NCBI RefSeq assembly: GCF_037975245.1
Contig: NC_092574.1
Span: forward strand, 26,334,713 to 26,398,712
DNA length: 64,000 nucleotides
Origin: Apostichopus japonicus
Taxonomy: Eukaryota > Echinodermata > Holothuroidea > Aspidochirotida > Stichopodidae
Direction of reading: 5' to 3'
Shown: positions 1 through 14,131 of the stretch, piece after piece
How the letters are laid out: each line of letters begins with the position of its first letter
Position numbering within the stretch: the first letter of the stretch is position 1
The notes under the pieces: model-generated
What the model was told of the DNA's origin: nothing
Seen by the model: only the letters and a program-made list of their open reading frames with translations
Database searches by the model: none
Position numbers and translations under genes: made by a program

Positions 1-1119
1 ATAATAGTGCAAAATGCACCCAATTGCGGTAGAAAATGTTTATTTTATATAGAGACTCTTTTCCGTACAATGAGTACATTCCCAATCATGGAGGTAGTGT
101 TTTGAAACACTTTCAATAGTGTAAGTCGTGTTAAGTTGTTCAAGACTTTGTAGAGCAACGAATGTTTTACTGCTTACTAATAGCCTGTGCATGCATGGTT
201 GCGTTTGCTGTTACAGTTTATCTTTTGGAAAGAAATCAATTCTTTTTACAGTAACCAGGACCGGATTAAGGCATGGGCTTTAGGGATTGCAGCCTAGAGA
301 CAACCGATAGCAGCTGAAGGGCCACCAGAAATTAAGTGAAAAGTTATTTCATTTGTGAATACTAAATTTAATTATTACTTTGATTGATTATCTATCAGGC
401 CCCAACAATTATTTTTAAAAGAACTACCCAAAAAGCAAAATTCACTCGCCACTATTATCGCTGTTCAAGTCTCCATACTTGTTTATAGTACATTACAAAC
501 AACATCAATACTTTCTTTAAACTAAGGTGAGGCAGATACACAGTGATACGTATAGTTGTACATTGGAAAGTGATATTTCTATGTGGTATGAAATTTAATT
601 TTTTTATAACAAAGTTAGTGATGAACAAGGTGAAACATGTCGCAGAGTCATTAATATGCAGGTAGATCTATTTCATCTAAAACAATTCAAAAGAACATCG
701 GCAAAATACCTACTGATACCTTGGCTTCTGTAGGGCTCCTCTAGTACTAGGTATTAGCTATAGGTGAGCGCGAGTGAGCCTATACAGTACCTCACTGCAA
801 CTTTGAGCCGCTACTCGATTAACGACTTGGTACATATTCTGATGTTTTTGGAGAAATTTGTTTCGAAGAAATTACGCAAAACAATTGTTTGAATTTTAAT
901 TGTTGTTAGACTTTTAAAGTTTTCATTAACTTTTGTTCCTTTTGAAAATATTACTGGGGTCTCACAGGACCTGTATTCCAGGGGCCTACAAAATATTAAT
1001 CTGACGCCGGTAATGACACCACAAATGCTGTAAGACTTAAAAAACTGATTTTTTTGTTTATAATTGAGAAAGCGGCTTGCACCATATAGGTACACGATGC
1101 AGCCTACCCTATACGCATT

Positions 1120-1385
1120 GCATCATATAGCAGAGGTATACGTACTATAGCCTACCATCATTATGCTTTGTGCACTTGTATCATTGCAAATATACGTGGT
1201 ATATCCTACGCTATAGGCTATAGACCTTGTTATTTCTGTCAAAGCAAATGAACGGTACTTATTATATAGTCTAACCTACACTTTGCCACTAACGTCATAG
1301 CAGAGGAAAGTAGTATAGCCTATTCCATATGCTTTGTGAAATTGCACCAATGTAAGTTTACGTGGTATATCCAACCCTGTACGTT
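1120..1385. repeat. Diverged tandem duplication, ~170-bp period
   Basis: CATAGCAGAGG, TAGTATAGCCTA, ATGCTTTGTG and ACGTGGTATATCC recur in the same order about 170 bp apart. There is no coding potential around it. Confidence 0.6.
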
Positions 1386-2006
1386 GCAGCTTGCAATCGG
1401 ATTGAAGTCAACATTAACATTGAATGATGATGCTATAGTAAACCAAAAACGTTTTTAACTTTCTGGAAGAAGAGCCAACCTTTCATAAACATTGGGGAGA
1501 TTTTTTTTAAATAACATCATGAATCCAGAGATGATTACTCTCAATGGTTTCCTTTGTGTATATTATATACTTTTCTGTTTTAGTGAACCGGAACTTTTCA
1601 AACTTCAAGTGAATTTTACAGCCCATCTCGTGATACATAACGTATCATGGACATATGACTAAAGTACTATACCAACAAATGATAAAAACAAACTGTTGTC
1701 AATCACCCTTCATATAACATAATGTCTTTTAAAAAAGTGTATTAGGTTTAAGCCACTTTATTACCTTCATTATACTAAAAGAAATTGCAATAATGTTACG
1801 ACATATATACGCATAACCCGATATTTTACATACACAATTGAAACCTAAAATGTAAGCAGAAATTATTTCACTTAACATGCTTACTGCAGCCATTATTGCT
1901 GACTTTCTTAAGCAGCCATGTATATTTATTCAATTGAGCAATAGGGGAACTGAAGGATACACAAACCCAACTACATCCTAACTTATATGATAGAGGTCTT
2001 AAATTC

Positions 2007-2074
2007 CGTCTCCCCTTCTCCCCTCCCTCCCTCCCGTCCCCGCCCCTCCCGTCCCCGCCCTCCCCTCCCTCCTC
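2007..2074. repeat. Polypyrimidine tract (C/T-rich)
   Basis: About 68 bp almost entirely of C and T on the plus strand, in CCCTCC and CCCGTCC units. It could form triplex DNA. Confidence 0.8.
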
Positions 2075-2922
2075 AACAATAAATCTTTTTCGTCTTTAAG
2101 AGGGATATGCTTCTTTTGGTATGCTGTAATTAAGCAGCGATTCTGTGAAATCAATATTAATATTTGGTAAAATTGTAGGGTAAATAATATTAGCAACATA
2201 GATGCAATATAACCTCTTACAAAGAAAAAGCAACGTGGATGAAGAAACATCAACTACTCTGCAATGTCATCTTCTTCCTGCTTATTTAAGTCCGAGTAAT
2301 TCAACGATGTGTATCGAGCAATCGACCAAACGAAGATATCTCTTACATCGAATAAGATCATTTCTCTCTTAGCTGTTTCAGGTAATACCTCTCAATCACG
2401 TATAGTTTAATGATGACGGTTGGGTTTGCTTCTCCTATACCTATTCCTTGCTTTATCTTCATCAAAGTTAATCTCATCATTTGAGATGAAGACAAACAGG
2501 TCTCTTCTGTGGATTAGATTATTATCCACTTGAAGATCTCAAGAAGCTGGCGTCACACGCAAGATAATTTTCGTATAAATGTCTTTCATTTCCTATCCTG
2601 TTCAAGTCTTCTCTCTCTTTCTCTTTCAAATCGCGAACGATCTAAACAAACACTTCTATTGACCATGCACCTCCGTCGCAGTGAAGGAAAGGAAGTACAA
2701 ATACAAACTGGAAAAGGTGGTTTCAAAATCTTAAAAATATCCTCAGTGAGGATTAATTGAAGCACCCAACACTTCAAACACAACATATTCCTCTTTTCGT
2801 TAGCTTTCAAACTTTGATAAAACTGCGAAGTAATCAGTGTGTAACTTTGTCAAAATGTATTTAATTCAAATAAGCAATATTGAGAGAAAAAAAAACTTGA
2901 TGAGAGTTAGTAATTTTGACAC

Positions 2923-3120
<198 letters not shown>

Positions 3121-3169
3121 AATTGAAATCGTAATGAGTTGGAAAGTCAAAAACATTGAAAAAACTTCC

Positions 3170-3242
3170 AGCCTCCACCGGGATTCGAACCCGGGCCTCC
3201 CACTCTGTACGCGGACACCCTAACCAACTACGCTATGGACGC
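3170..3242 (-). tRNA. tRNA-like gene or pseudogene, anticodon ACA
   Basis: The minus strand folds into a standard cloverleaf with canonical numbering. The acceptor stem has 7 bp with one G-G mismatch at 3-70. T8, A14, G18-G19 and A21 are in place. The anticodon stem TCCGC/GTGGG closes a 7-nt loop GTACAGA with U33 and anticodon ACA. The variable loop is 4 nt, and the T arm CCGGG-TTCGAAT-CCCGG is perfect. The A box (TAGCGTAGTTGG) and B box (GGTTCGAATCC) are intact. A T6 run at 3,164-3,159 follows, a good Pol III terminator. The D stem is weak (wobbles, one mismatch), and ACA would read Cys UGU, whose usual tRNA has GCA. It is most likely a tRNA-derived repeat or pseudogene, perhaps still transcribed. 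Confidence 0.6.
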
Positions 3243-3307
3243 TGATTGTATGTCCAGAGGTTCGAAACCGGTAAGGAAGGTCGTAATTCTGCTAAAGGCG
3301 TTTGTCG

Positions 3308-4156
3308 CCTGTATCGAACAATACTAGTTATGTTTTGGTGACATATTTGCCTTACTCTAGAGATCAAACATGATGCTAACCAACTCGAAAATCATTGGTG
3401 ATTCCTAAAGCCGGATCTCGAAAGAGATACTTTGTATGCTCCTGTAATAAACATAAACTACAAGCAGCCATAGAGGAATTTACAACATGTTCTTCAAATT
3501 AAAACATTTCAGTTGTGAGATCCATACCGCCCAAATCATTTCTTTAGGATACAATTTTGTATGCAACAAACGACACTTTACTACATTTACTTACAAATAA
3601 TATTTCCCAGTCCAATCCTTGAAACTTAAGCTTTTTGGGGGTCTTACGTTAGTGGATTTGCTTCTATGGGTTTCCCCCTGAAGACTTTTAAGTTGGCACC
3701 TTTACGTGACGGTCTGTAGACCACAAACAGTTTAAACTATTCTAAGTATCCCCTTGGGGTGTAGTATGTTTATGAAACCCTTACATTGATTTTGAGCAAT
3801 CATATTCAGGCTGAATTGAGCATGAAGACGAGAAAGAACATGTCTATTTTATTCCATAACTTTTCCCTTTGGCCAGATATTGGCAACAATGTCTGCATTT
3901 TTGCATATATCCTTTCGAATAAGCCACTGCACAATTCTGTTTGAATTTCTAGACACCTCGTTTACAGCTGTAGACATATGCAAATACACATACAGTACAC
4001 ACACATAAATACGAATATATATATATATTTGTGTGTATGTAGGTGTGTATGAGTGTAGTGTGTATGTATATATTCGAGTTGGGTATCACCAAGATTGATC
4101 TCTAGAGTAAGGCAAAATATGTCACCAAGCAGAACTAGTATTGTTCGATATCCAGG
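3308..4156. repeat. Imperfect inverted repeat, ~82-bp arms
   Basis: Left arm 3,308-3,389 and right arm 4,073-4,156 share TATCGAACAATACTAGTT, TTGCCTTACTCTAGAGATCA and CCAACTCGAA in inverted order. Each arm sits beside a compound AT/GT microsatellite. They look like two opposite copies of one repeat family flanking ~680 bp of unremarkable sequence. Confidence 0.7.
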
Positions 4157-4656
4157 AACGAAAATATGTTCAATAAAAAAATATATTACATTTCGTTTCA
4201 AGAAGATTTTTACCATGATGGTATGTCGCGTTCAAAAAGCATCGAATTACCAGTTATGACGCCATACAGATGTTAAGGACAATTCTGACGTCACCGGGAA
4301 TGTACATTGTCTATCTAAAATGTATTCGCTATATTTGTCACGATTCCGCTTTTTAAATATGGTTTCTATATTTTGTCAATAACTTTTCAACTCTTGCAAA
4401 TATTTGAACGATTAATGTTATTTTATTAATAGTTTCATGTCTTATTTTTAAAATAGCACAAAGCAGTCTGGTTGAGTTTAACTGTATTTTCATCGCCTTG
4501 ATAACGATTACAAACACTCTAATGTATTGAGAAGAATAAAAAAAAAATTGATTTGAAATTGGCGCAACAATGTGAGAGGAGTCAAAAGCAAACAGATTGA
4601 AAAAACACCACCAGCCCTGGCACAGTTAAATGAAATTAAGTGTGCTGAGCATGAAA

Positions 4657-4947
4657 TTATTCCTGGATCAATACAGACTGTTATAGAATAGTTCATATCA
4701 CCGTGGATCAATACAGAGTGTTATCGAATAGTTATATCGTCATGGATCAATACAGAGTGTTATCGAATAGTTTATATCGCCGTGGATCAATACAGAGTGT
4801 TATCGAATAGTTTATATCGCCGTCACAGTTGATCAATACAGTAAGTTATCGAATAGTTATATCGCCATGGATCAATACAGAGTGTTATCGAATAGTTATA
4901 ACACCGTGGATCAATACAGAGTTTTATCGAAAAGTTATATCGCCATG
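4657..4947. repeat. 39-40 bp minisatellite, 7 copies
   Basis: GATCAATACAGAGTGTTATC followed by GAATAGTTATATCGCC recurs at 4,665, 4,705, 4,744, 4,783, 4,830, 4,869 and 4,908. One unit carries an 8-bp insertion. Confidence 0.9.
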
Positions 4948-7900
4948 AAATTAACTCTTCTGTTCCATAATTCCCCTTGGTATGATGATGAAATCTATAG
5001 CCTCCCTCTGTCGTTCCTGCGTGTAGCAATGTAAATAAATCAAACCACCGATTCTATACTTAGATACGCAGGACTGAGATGGGTGCTATAGTCTTTTTCG
5101 AAAGTCGCCTTAGCTTTTTAGCAAGGCCTTTAAAGTAATGTATTTAGTCTTAACAACTGGTCATAATACGAATTGTTTCCAAAGTTTAGGAATCCAAAAA
5201 CGTAGTTATATTATAACTTTAAATCTCTTTTTCTTGAATTTGTGATCTTCTAAGATATATACGCTTAATTCATAGATTGCGGAACGTCCAAATAGGCAAT
5301 GAGATTATTCCCACTGGGAAAATATTTTGGGTTTGGCTGTGAAATGTTACATTTTGAGCTTGACTGAACGTTTGTTGGCTTGTTATGCAATTTGAGGTTG
5401 GGTGGGGTGAATAGAGAGGGGGGGGGAGGCAATCGCGATGACCTGTAAAAGTGCTATTATCAGAAAGGATGTTGTGAATATGTGTTTAATTGCAAAGTTA
5501 AAAAATCACAAATGTTTCGCGTTTCACTTAACCGTTCAAAGGCCATGTCTTAAATGGCAAGTTTGTTGAAGGTGATGCAACAAAGGTCATTGTCGGTCGT
5601 AATACTACATGGGGATATAGACAAAGTATGTACAGAAATTATGTCTATGTGGTAGGCATATAGCATCAAAAACTATCCGAAGAAAGACATATTTCTATTA
5701 AGTCAGATTGTAAAGATAGTCAATATTTCACTGAAAATTTAACGTGAATGTACTAAAAGTGCGACCAGTTTTCAAACTTACAAATCTCGACTTCCTAACC
5801 CCCAGTGAACCCAGAGAATAAAAATAAGACAATTACGTAATATCAATTCGACAAATGCATGGTAGTAAACCACTGGTGGAAATTTCGGATATATTGGATA
5901 TGTATGACCGTTATTTCACTTTTTAGCGTTTTTGACTAAAAAATTAAAAACAAAAAGAGAAAGACCTAGAAAAAGAATCACACTCGTCATCTGATCAAAA
6001 TGACTAATATCCAAGCCAAAATGAAAACAATGCCAGTTTCATAGAGAATATTCTCAAATTATCAAATAAGGCCCTTCGTATAGAAAGTAATTTGACTAAC
6101 AGTTATATGAAATTCATGTTTTTAAAACAAAGATAAAACCTGTAACAAAAGAAACAAACAATATAATCATACTAATCTTTCAAAACTTTATGTGTTGATG
6201 AGTCCAATTGGTGAACATAAAGAGACAAAACCAAATGCGTTTATGAATATTTATCTATTTAAGTCTATATACCTTTAAAAAATATCAATTTTTAGGGATA
6301 CGTACACACAAACGTTACTGACGTAAAGGGATCAGAAGAAGGAGACACGATCGACAAGGCGGAGTATTCACATTTTTAGACTAATATTTACTGTAGTTTG
6401 CTCCAGTTGACAGAATTGAGGATAAATTTAGTTTTCGCATCTCCCGAGAATAAATGTAGATTTATTCCTTTTTGGCCATGATTTACAGAGGGTAAATGCA
6501 ATGACGTAATTTACATTTGCTCTATACGTCACAGAGAAGAATATAATGATAAGGATGTTTTATAGATTTTATCTTAACAATTGAAAGTACTTCAGGCAAC
6601 GTTTGTGTTCCTGCTGTATGATATTATCATTATTATCATATTACTTGATGCCAATAGCCAATTGCTATTAATAATGCAGATACTTGTCTCGTTTAACTTC
6701 AGCTAAGGTTAGAAATGGTCGAATATTAATTAAACAAAGCTGATACGCTGGTCTTAATGAACATTATCTCTTTCTTTAAAAAAAAAAGATTAGATTAAGA
6801 TAAGATTAAGCAAAGTAAGGAAGACAAAGTAACGGACACATACAATGCATTATTATTACACTTTGTAATCAAAATGCTTGAAATGTACACTAATCTTCCA
6901 AATTTATATTGAGGGCTAGATTTGGTATATTTATGCATGGAATAAATCGCAATAGGTTGCCTCTTATAGAATAAAAAAATTTAATTTAATAAATAATAAA
7001 TTTTCTATGAGAGTCAGACAGAGACATTAGTTGGTTCAAATGGCCAGAGAAAACGGAATCATTACTAAACTGCAGGTAGGCTGTTACGGTGCTCAGCACT
7101 AACGCCATCATGGTCCCCATACCTTGGTAAGTGCTAGATCAATGTTGAACGTTTTCTCTCGGAATGGATTGAAATACCCACGGGACCTGGTATCAAAGTG
7201 TTTTCTTGATTATTAACAATCTTGTCACAACAAATCTCTTCTTGTGACGTCGAAAATAATTTTGACATAATTTAGGTCGAGAGTAAGACTGACATTCCAC
7301 AACATTAAGTCATATTTCCTCATAATACTATTATTTTAACACAATATTTTTCATTACAAAGTTTTCCTTTTAAAGAAGTTGTTAAATATTCAAACTTGGA
7401 GCGGCTATCTCCTTGTCAAAGCCCCATTTTCCATTCCAGTCTTAACCTATCAGTTTCTTTGACAGCAAATATCAAGAAATTCCATTCTATTCGTAGCAAA
7501 TTATTTTCAGTAAGTCAAGGGAAATCCCATTTCATTTTAATCTGCAGTTATTAACCACCTTTGGCGGATGTTACTGTACTTTTCTTTAATATCCTTGGCT
7601 CTCAAATTTGATCGCAGCTGAAATAAAATGAAGGAAAAACAGAATAGGGAAGAAATATTAGATCACCAGCCTTCACTATTTCCGGTCAGACCAAAAAATA
7701 AAATATATTCTTTTGAACTTCTCTTCAAAAACGAGCGATTATACAGCTGTCTATTGGCGAAAGAGGGACACTATCTCTCTCCTTCTCACAGGAGCTTTCC
7801 AAACTTCAAAGATCGGGTCAGTTTTCTTCCTCAGCATATCCCGCCGTGAGCCAAGTTTATTCCAAAGGGTAATGTGTCAGCGATTAAATTTCTCGATTTT

Positions 7901-9235
7901 AATTATATTTACTCGAATACAGACGATGCCATATTGTCGCTTTGGGGGAAGGGCAACCCTGAATAAACTAAAGCCCTTCGTTTGTTGTTAGTAGAGGAGC
8001 TAACATTAACGTCGAATGTTTTGAATTACATACACGTTCAACTTATCAACTGGTTTCAATAGCTCAGAGCAAGTACGGAATATTGTTTAAAAAAAAATCG
8101 TTTTTACGCAAACTTTAGTTTTACTAGTATTTCCTTGGGCTTCTTTGGTCATGTTGACATTCTGATGGTGAACTTTCCTATATCGACCTAGCTAGAAGTG
8201 TAATAACGGAGTATAGTTGTGGTCTGTGTGTGGCGCAGTTGCAGTTGAAAGAATGTCCGTGACGTCACTGCAAACCTCCATCCATCCATTGGTTACAGTC
8301 CTTTTAATGCTTTAGGACCATTAATAACATCATCAAAGTGTAACAAGTTCCTTATTCCTTAATGAGAGAACGGTACTTTGGATGTGACTTCCCTATTAAA
8401 AATTGGTATATATGGTATCATTCTTTCAGAGAATTTCTTTTTTAATTTGAATGTCTTATGCTGACTGCTTAAATATAGTCAGCATTACATACGAAAATAA
8501 CAATTTTATAATTCAATAGAGCTATCTTTATAATCAATAGAGTAATTAAACTTGAACTTACCTCGTAGCATCGTTCTTAAAGAAACCAATCATTTGAATG
8601 TTTGTACTATACAGACTATATACACTGATTGCTAAACAAAATAAGCAGGTCAACCTGCAGGAGACAAAAACACTGTGATACCATTAGATATATCTCTAAA
8701 GACAATAAGAAAACCTGCAGGTTGACATTATTTTGATTTTAGTGTTTCTTTAAGTATTATACTGGACGCTGACTAATTTGAATGATCTTAATGTACTTTA
8801 ATTCAACGAGAAACTTTACCTTGGTTCCTTGCAACGGGCACTTGTCACGTATCTTTTCATTCCTTCTTCAGTTCCATCAAGGGAACTTGAATTAAGCATT
8901 TTAACAGTTTTTTTAAGTTTCAAGTTACTTTTCTGTAGTTCTGAAGGCTAGCAAAATTGCAAAAATACCGTTCAAAATTCTTCTGTTTTATTTCCTGTAT
9001 TTAAAATTGTTGACATTTCTTTCATGATCGTTACATATTTTCTAGTCAATCGGATGAAGCCATATAATAAATACTTATTGTAATAATAACTTGCCCAGAA
9101 TATATCACAGACCCAATACAGGGATCTAACTTCCATATCTCGTGTTGGTGCAAGATGGTAGTTTCAAATATCAGTGTGGAAGTTGCTCTTCAATATAAGT
9201 TTTACATTGTTTGCCAGCAGAGAGTCCTTCAACTA
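4948..9235. other. Intergenic, no supported gene
   Basis: AT-rich unique-looking sequence. The open frames here are short and have no recognisable motif. It holds a 9-nt G run near 5,420, a perfect TGACGTCA at 8,260-8,267 and a 12-bp inverted repeat at 8,650-8,725. Confidence 0.6.
8650..8725. repeat. Short inverted repeat TCAACCTGCAGG / CCTGCAGGTTGA
   Basis: Perfect 12-bp arms at 8,650-8,661 and 8,714-8,725 with a 52-bp spacer. Each arm also contains the palindrome CCTGCAGG. Confidence 0.75.
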
Positions 9236-9428
9236 TTTGGAGAATATAGTATTATTATTGTTAATGTTAATGTTAAAGTCCCTGACAGGCTGTTCGGAAA
9301 CAAGTCATTTGGAATCATACCTATATATTATTGTTGATGGTATTATTAATATTATTAATGTTATTGTTGTTATTATTATATTATTATTATTGTTGTTGTA
9401 ATTATTATTATTATTATTATTATTATTG
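9236..9428. repeat. (ATT/GTT)n trinucleotide microsatellite
   Basis: Long stretch of TAT/ATT/GTT triplets, purest at 9,398-9,428. Open frames through it are low-complexity artefacts. Confidence 0.85.
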
Positions 9429-11392
9429 AAGTGTATCGTTATGGGATATTATCATGGATATGTTATTGAAGGTTCATCAAAATCAACTCAAAAAGCTACT
9501 TTAACGAAATTGTTGTGGGTCCACGCATGCGCAAAGACTGCAGCAGAAATAAAATATACTTTAGTAAATAGCTGGTCATTGAGTTAATGTACGGAAGTCT
9601 GTTTTCAAAGTATCTTTACTTTGTCGTGGTAAACCTATTATTATATTCCAAATGCTGAGACCAGACCAAAGAAAACTTTCAAACAGATATACCTTATTTG
9701 CATGTACGAATCGGGACAGAAGTACTGTTAGCACTGGCTGGAATAGTCAGACTACATATGTTTGACCGTTAAGTATATCTTCTACATGTAACAAAGAAAA
9801 CCCGCTAAAAACTAATGGCTCTCTTCAAAAGCCCGAAACTTTGTGGGTAATATTCACTAGGCGTGCTGGAACTTTAAGGAATTAAACTAGCCCCTTTAAT
9901 TCCAGGTATACTTTCAGTTACGTATCGTGTGTCTGTAAGTCTAATCCATTCGCCATTAAAAAGACAAAAGACAAAGACTTTCAAACTTGTAAGAGCCAGA
10001 GACAACTTTGTAACACTGCTGTTTCTTCTAGACTAACAGTAAAACGTAAACCTTCTTAATCAGTAAAGACAGCTCTTAAATGGTAAAACAATTTAAGTAG
10101 TATTTATAAGAATGTGGTTACGACGTAACGTATCATCATATATCAAAGAAGGGTCCAAGCTATTCGAGAATCTTCGGCAACAAACTTCCTCTAAGCCCGT
10201 GCATAGCTTTGAAAAAAAAACAGGACACGAAATTTATAGCAGGCATTTGCAGGCTCGAAGTATAATCAACAGTTTGAACGTAAGATGAAACGCTACATGC
10301 ATCAGGAGGCAGTAAACGTCATGAAGAGGAACAGAGAAATGAATTTTCAACAAACTAAACATAGTCTATCCCGAAGGTTACCTTTGCAAGACCTTTCTGC
10401 AGACTAAAATGTTGTTTTTGACTGGCATAGTGATGTTCGTGTCTTCCGTATCTCTCTATGACTTCCGTAAACTTTGTTAATACTTAACGGTTAAAGGGGT
10501 ATAGTCTTAACTTTGTCTCAGAAAGGCTTGATGCCTTTAAAGTAAAGAGGAAAGCAGCGGTGGAAATTTTTGGAAAGAAAACTTGCAAAAATATTTCTCC
10601 ATTAAACTGTATTCGATAATTACATGGGACTTTCATTAACAACCCATTTTCTTACCTATAGCTTATTAATATTATATGCATTTTGGTACTCTTTGAGGAA
10701 GAGCGACTTAACTTTAATTAAAATGATTCAAATACTCATGTACCCTGATCAAGATGGTCTATTTATTGCGGAAATCAGACTGTCATGTGAAGTCGACAAC
10801 AAATATTAAGGGAAGGTATTGATGGGTTTATTCATACAACATCAGGCGCCTATACAGGTAACCAGTATTCGCTTCCAAACAATGCCAGAAAATGCTAAAT
10901 AAAAATACCGGTCACGTTGTTATTGCTAACAAATAATATCACCTACTAACTACTTCGGATCTATAATTACTCGATTAGAACAATCCATTTCCTTTTATTT
11001 AATAAAACATGAGAACATTGCAAGATATTGGTGCATACGTCTTGTTGAAAGAGTGCCTCTCTCTTTAAACAGAAAACAGAATCAAAATACGTAAAAGAAA
11101 CATAGGTAACTTTACCATCAAATATAAAAACATATTAAAAAAAAACATATCCTCTCCGTACAAATTGCTATAAGGGTGAGGATTTGATCTAAAGATGTAG
11201 AAAATTTACAGCGTTTTCATTAAGAAATCAACTTAAGATACCGGAATATGTCTTTAAGAAAATATACACAGAACAGACGAAAAGCTGCGTCGACGGATAC
11301 TTAATATTTGTTATCTTCGGGTCATGGTTATTAATAAATAAAGAGTTTCGATTAATTAGTGGATATATATGTTACATGCGGTAGAGAGTTTT

Positions 11393-11448
<56 letters not shown>

Positions 11449-13229
11449 TACTGTAACATCTGAAACATAATTTACCATATAAAATATACAGTTTCTGTTC
11501 AGCAAAACAGTGCCTGGAAATAAGAAGGATAAAGTAACGAAGGGTGAAAGGTCACCCCTCAGCTTAGATATAAAGGAACTCTAATGTAAAACTCACTATA
11601 TTTTTGCACGCACTGTGCAAATTTCATCGAGTATTCCATATGTATTCCAGTATGCCGAATCCGGCATGTTGTTGTTGTTGTTATTTTGTTTAGGTACATA
11701 GTTATGTTCTTGTTTTTGTTGTCCGTCCTGTCCTAGCGCCTATCATGGTTACTGTGACGTCATGGTTACCGCCTGACGGTTTCACTACCCGCCTCTCTGT
11801 ATATATATTTCTTCACGGCAATGCTCGCAGAAAATATATTTCACTTGAAATGACAGGTATACCATAACATGCTGAAAACTGAGCCGTGTTATTGATGCAG
11901 TCTGGTTTAGATAATATATAGAACATCAATTGATATAACACCTGTCGGTAACGTTGGTTCGATCGGAATACGTTACAGGAGTTTAAGGTGACATGACCAT
12001 GATAAAATACCAACCTGCAGAATCACTACGTGAGATATACCACCGCCTTTAATACATAAGGCCCTGTATCTTTTCACCTCGTGTTCCACACGTCACTGTA
12101 AAGAATGTCCTGGAATGCATCAATGTAACCATGCAGAGAGAATGAAAAATGACTTTAAGGATCTCCCCAAACTCCCCTCTTAATGCAATGCAGGATAAGA
12201 GAGTGAGAGAGAGGTATACCTCTAGCATACCGCCGGCTCATGTTCGAGTAATCCCAGGGACCTGGTGCGACGGCAGCCTGTTCTTGTCAGCGTCAACAGT
12301 ACGTCGCCAGATACACCCACCCCTGCCAAGAAGAAACCGTTCCATTAACTAATTGACGCGCGGCTTTTGAAACAACCGACCCATATATTACGGTAATGTA
12401 TCGCACTTTGATTTATTCAGACCAACAGCCAAGACTAGAAGCCAAAAGAAAAGAAATGCCAAAAAAAAAAAAGAACACGGAAAAAAAAGAAGTGAGACTT
12501 GTATCCGTTAAAATGAAACAGGACTTTATTTGGATCAGCATGAAAGGAAAGACTTAAAAAGATATATAAATATATTTATGACTTTCATATTTTTTAACAA
12601 GCAGTGACGTCATACCTGACTCACAGATTGCCAAAAACAGTCTTAGGGCTGTAAACAACACATGATGCGATATCGCAAGGAAATATGTACAAAGTTTTAT
12701 GAAACAATTTATGGAAGTTAATTAAAAGAGTGGTGAAACCTTATCGGTGTCTTAATTAAGACCTCGCGCAGCGGATTGGAACCACAAAAGGAAGAGAGAG
12801 ATAGAAAGAAAGCAAAACATATCCATGTAAGAAAGTCAATTTACGCGCCAAACGAAAAGGAGAGAAAAAGCAAAGTAAGGAGAAGCTATGAGAATAGTGA
12901 CATGTTAAGATAATTGCACGGCGGCAGTAAAAAGGAAAACATAACGTCACGGTCTGACAACTTTAAATACACAAATCAAGACTCGTATATTGTAAAACAC
13001 GGCGACGAAGAACCTGTAGGTAAGTGAAAACAATTTACATCAATACCGACATTTCCAATTTATTGTGTAAACTCAACGGGCGTTACGTGTAAATTTGTTC
13101 ATATCCAGTTGAGATGTACCATCTAACAAAAAATTCACTATAGCAACCAATGCGCGGATAATCGTATCGATGACGATGAGTTTGCAATAGCGCAAGGACG
13201 GTCACTTCTCACAGAAGTGTTCAAGGTTA
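9429..13229. other. Intergenic, no supported gene
   Basis: AT-rich sequence with an AT dinucleotide tract at 11,397-11,446 and TGACGTCA palindromes at 11,755 and 12,605. No open frame shows family features. Confidence 0.6.
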
Positions 13230-13770
13230 TAAAACTAACGGTATACAGTAAAGCCATGTTGCGATATGCGATCAGAATCATATCGCGTTAGTATAGGGAT
13301 GTATGTGTCTCCCACATACCGCGATGTGCATTGCGATGTTTCATGGTAATTATGCTTCTCCGGTGCCATGACAAACCGGCAAATATGCTGTGATATAATA
13401 TGCTGGAATGGATATCGTGTGAGTAATAAAAATAACATGGTCCAAACAACTCGGTGCTAAAGACGCATTACTATATAGGACACTACTGTATACTACGATA
13501 TACTGTAGGTCTAGGCAATCATGTGGTGATATAACTTCGGGTTTACATCATATGAGTAATGACAATTATATCGCCCAACACCGCGGTGTTTATAGAATTT
13601 CATCTCTCATGTTTGCAGCGTCACGGTATCCTGTGGGCTTTGTAATGATGAACTCTCGATTTTATACGATATGGGTAATAGCAACTACATGTTTAATATA
13701 CCGCGATGCTAAACTCCGACGTTTCATGCAAGTATGTAATAATGAAAGAATGACCGATATACCGTGAATC
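13230..13770. repeat. Degenerate tandem repeat, ~120-135 bp period
   Basis: Blocks such as ATATGAGTAATRACAA and ATACCGCGATG recur near 13,410, 13,545 and 13,667 and less clearly upstream. The array is unusually rich in CpG (CGCG, CGATG) for this AT-rich region. Confidence 0.45.
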
Positions 13771-13878
13771 CACGACACCGGTTTATCTCGTAGGTGAATA
13801 TGCCAAAGACGAATGACTGCTAACTATCTGTAATAATTACATTTAGATTTTTAAAAAATTGAATAGAAAATTCCCATT

Positions 13879-14131
13879 GCAAAATAAAATATAATAATAA
13901 CATTTACATCGCTAAACTACTTAACAGCGACAATATCATCAAAATAAAATTTAATAACAACTTTTACACCGCTAAACTACTTAACAGCGACAATATCATC
14001 AAAATCAAATTTAATAACAACTTTTACACCGCTAAACTACTTAACAGCGACAATATCATCAAAATCAAATTTAATAACAACTTTTACACCGCTAAACTAC
14101 TTAACAGCGACAATATCATCAAAATAAAATT
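13879..14131. repeat. 60-bp minisatellite, ~4.2 copies
   Basis: A unit containing CACCGCTAAACTACTTAACA and GCGACAATATCATCAAAAT repeats with an exact 60-bp period. The inner copies are nearly identical. Confidence 0.95.

Noticed and set aside
240-1020. Possible degenerate hAT-like element starting CAGGACCGGATTAAGG and ending near TTAATCTGACGCCGG
   Set aside because: The ends match only partly (about 9 of 14) and no convincing 8-bp target duplication was found.
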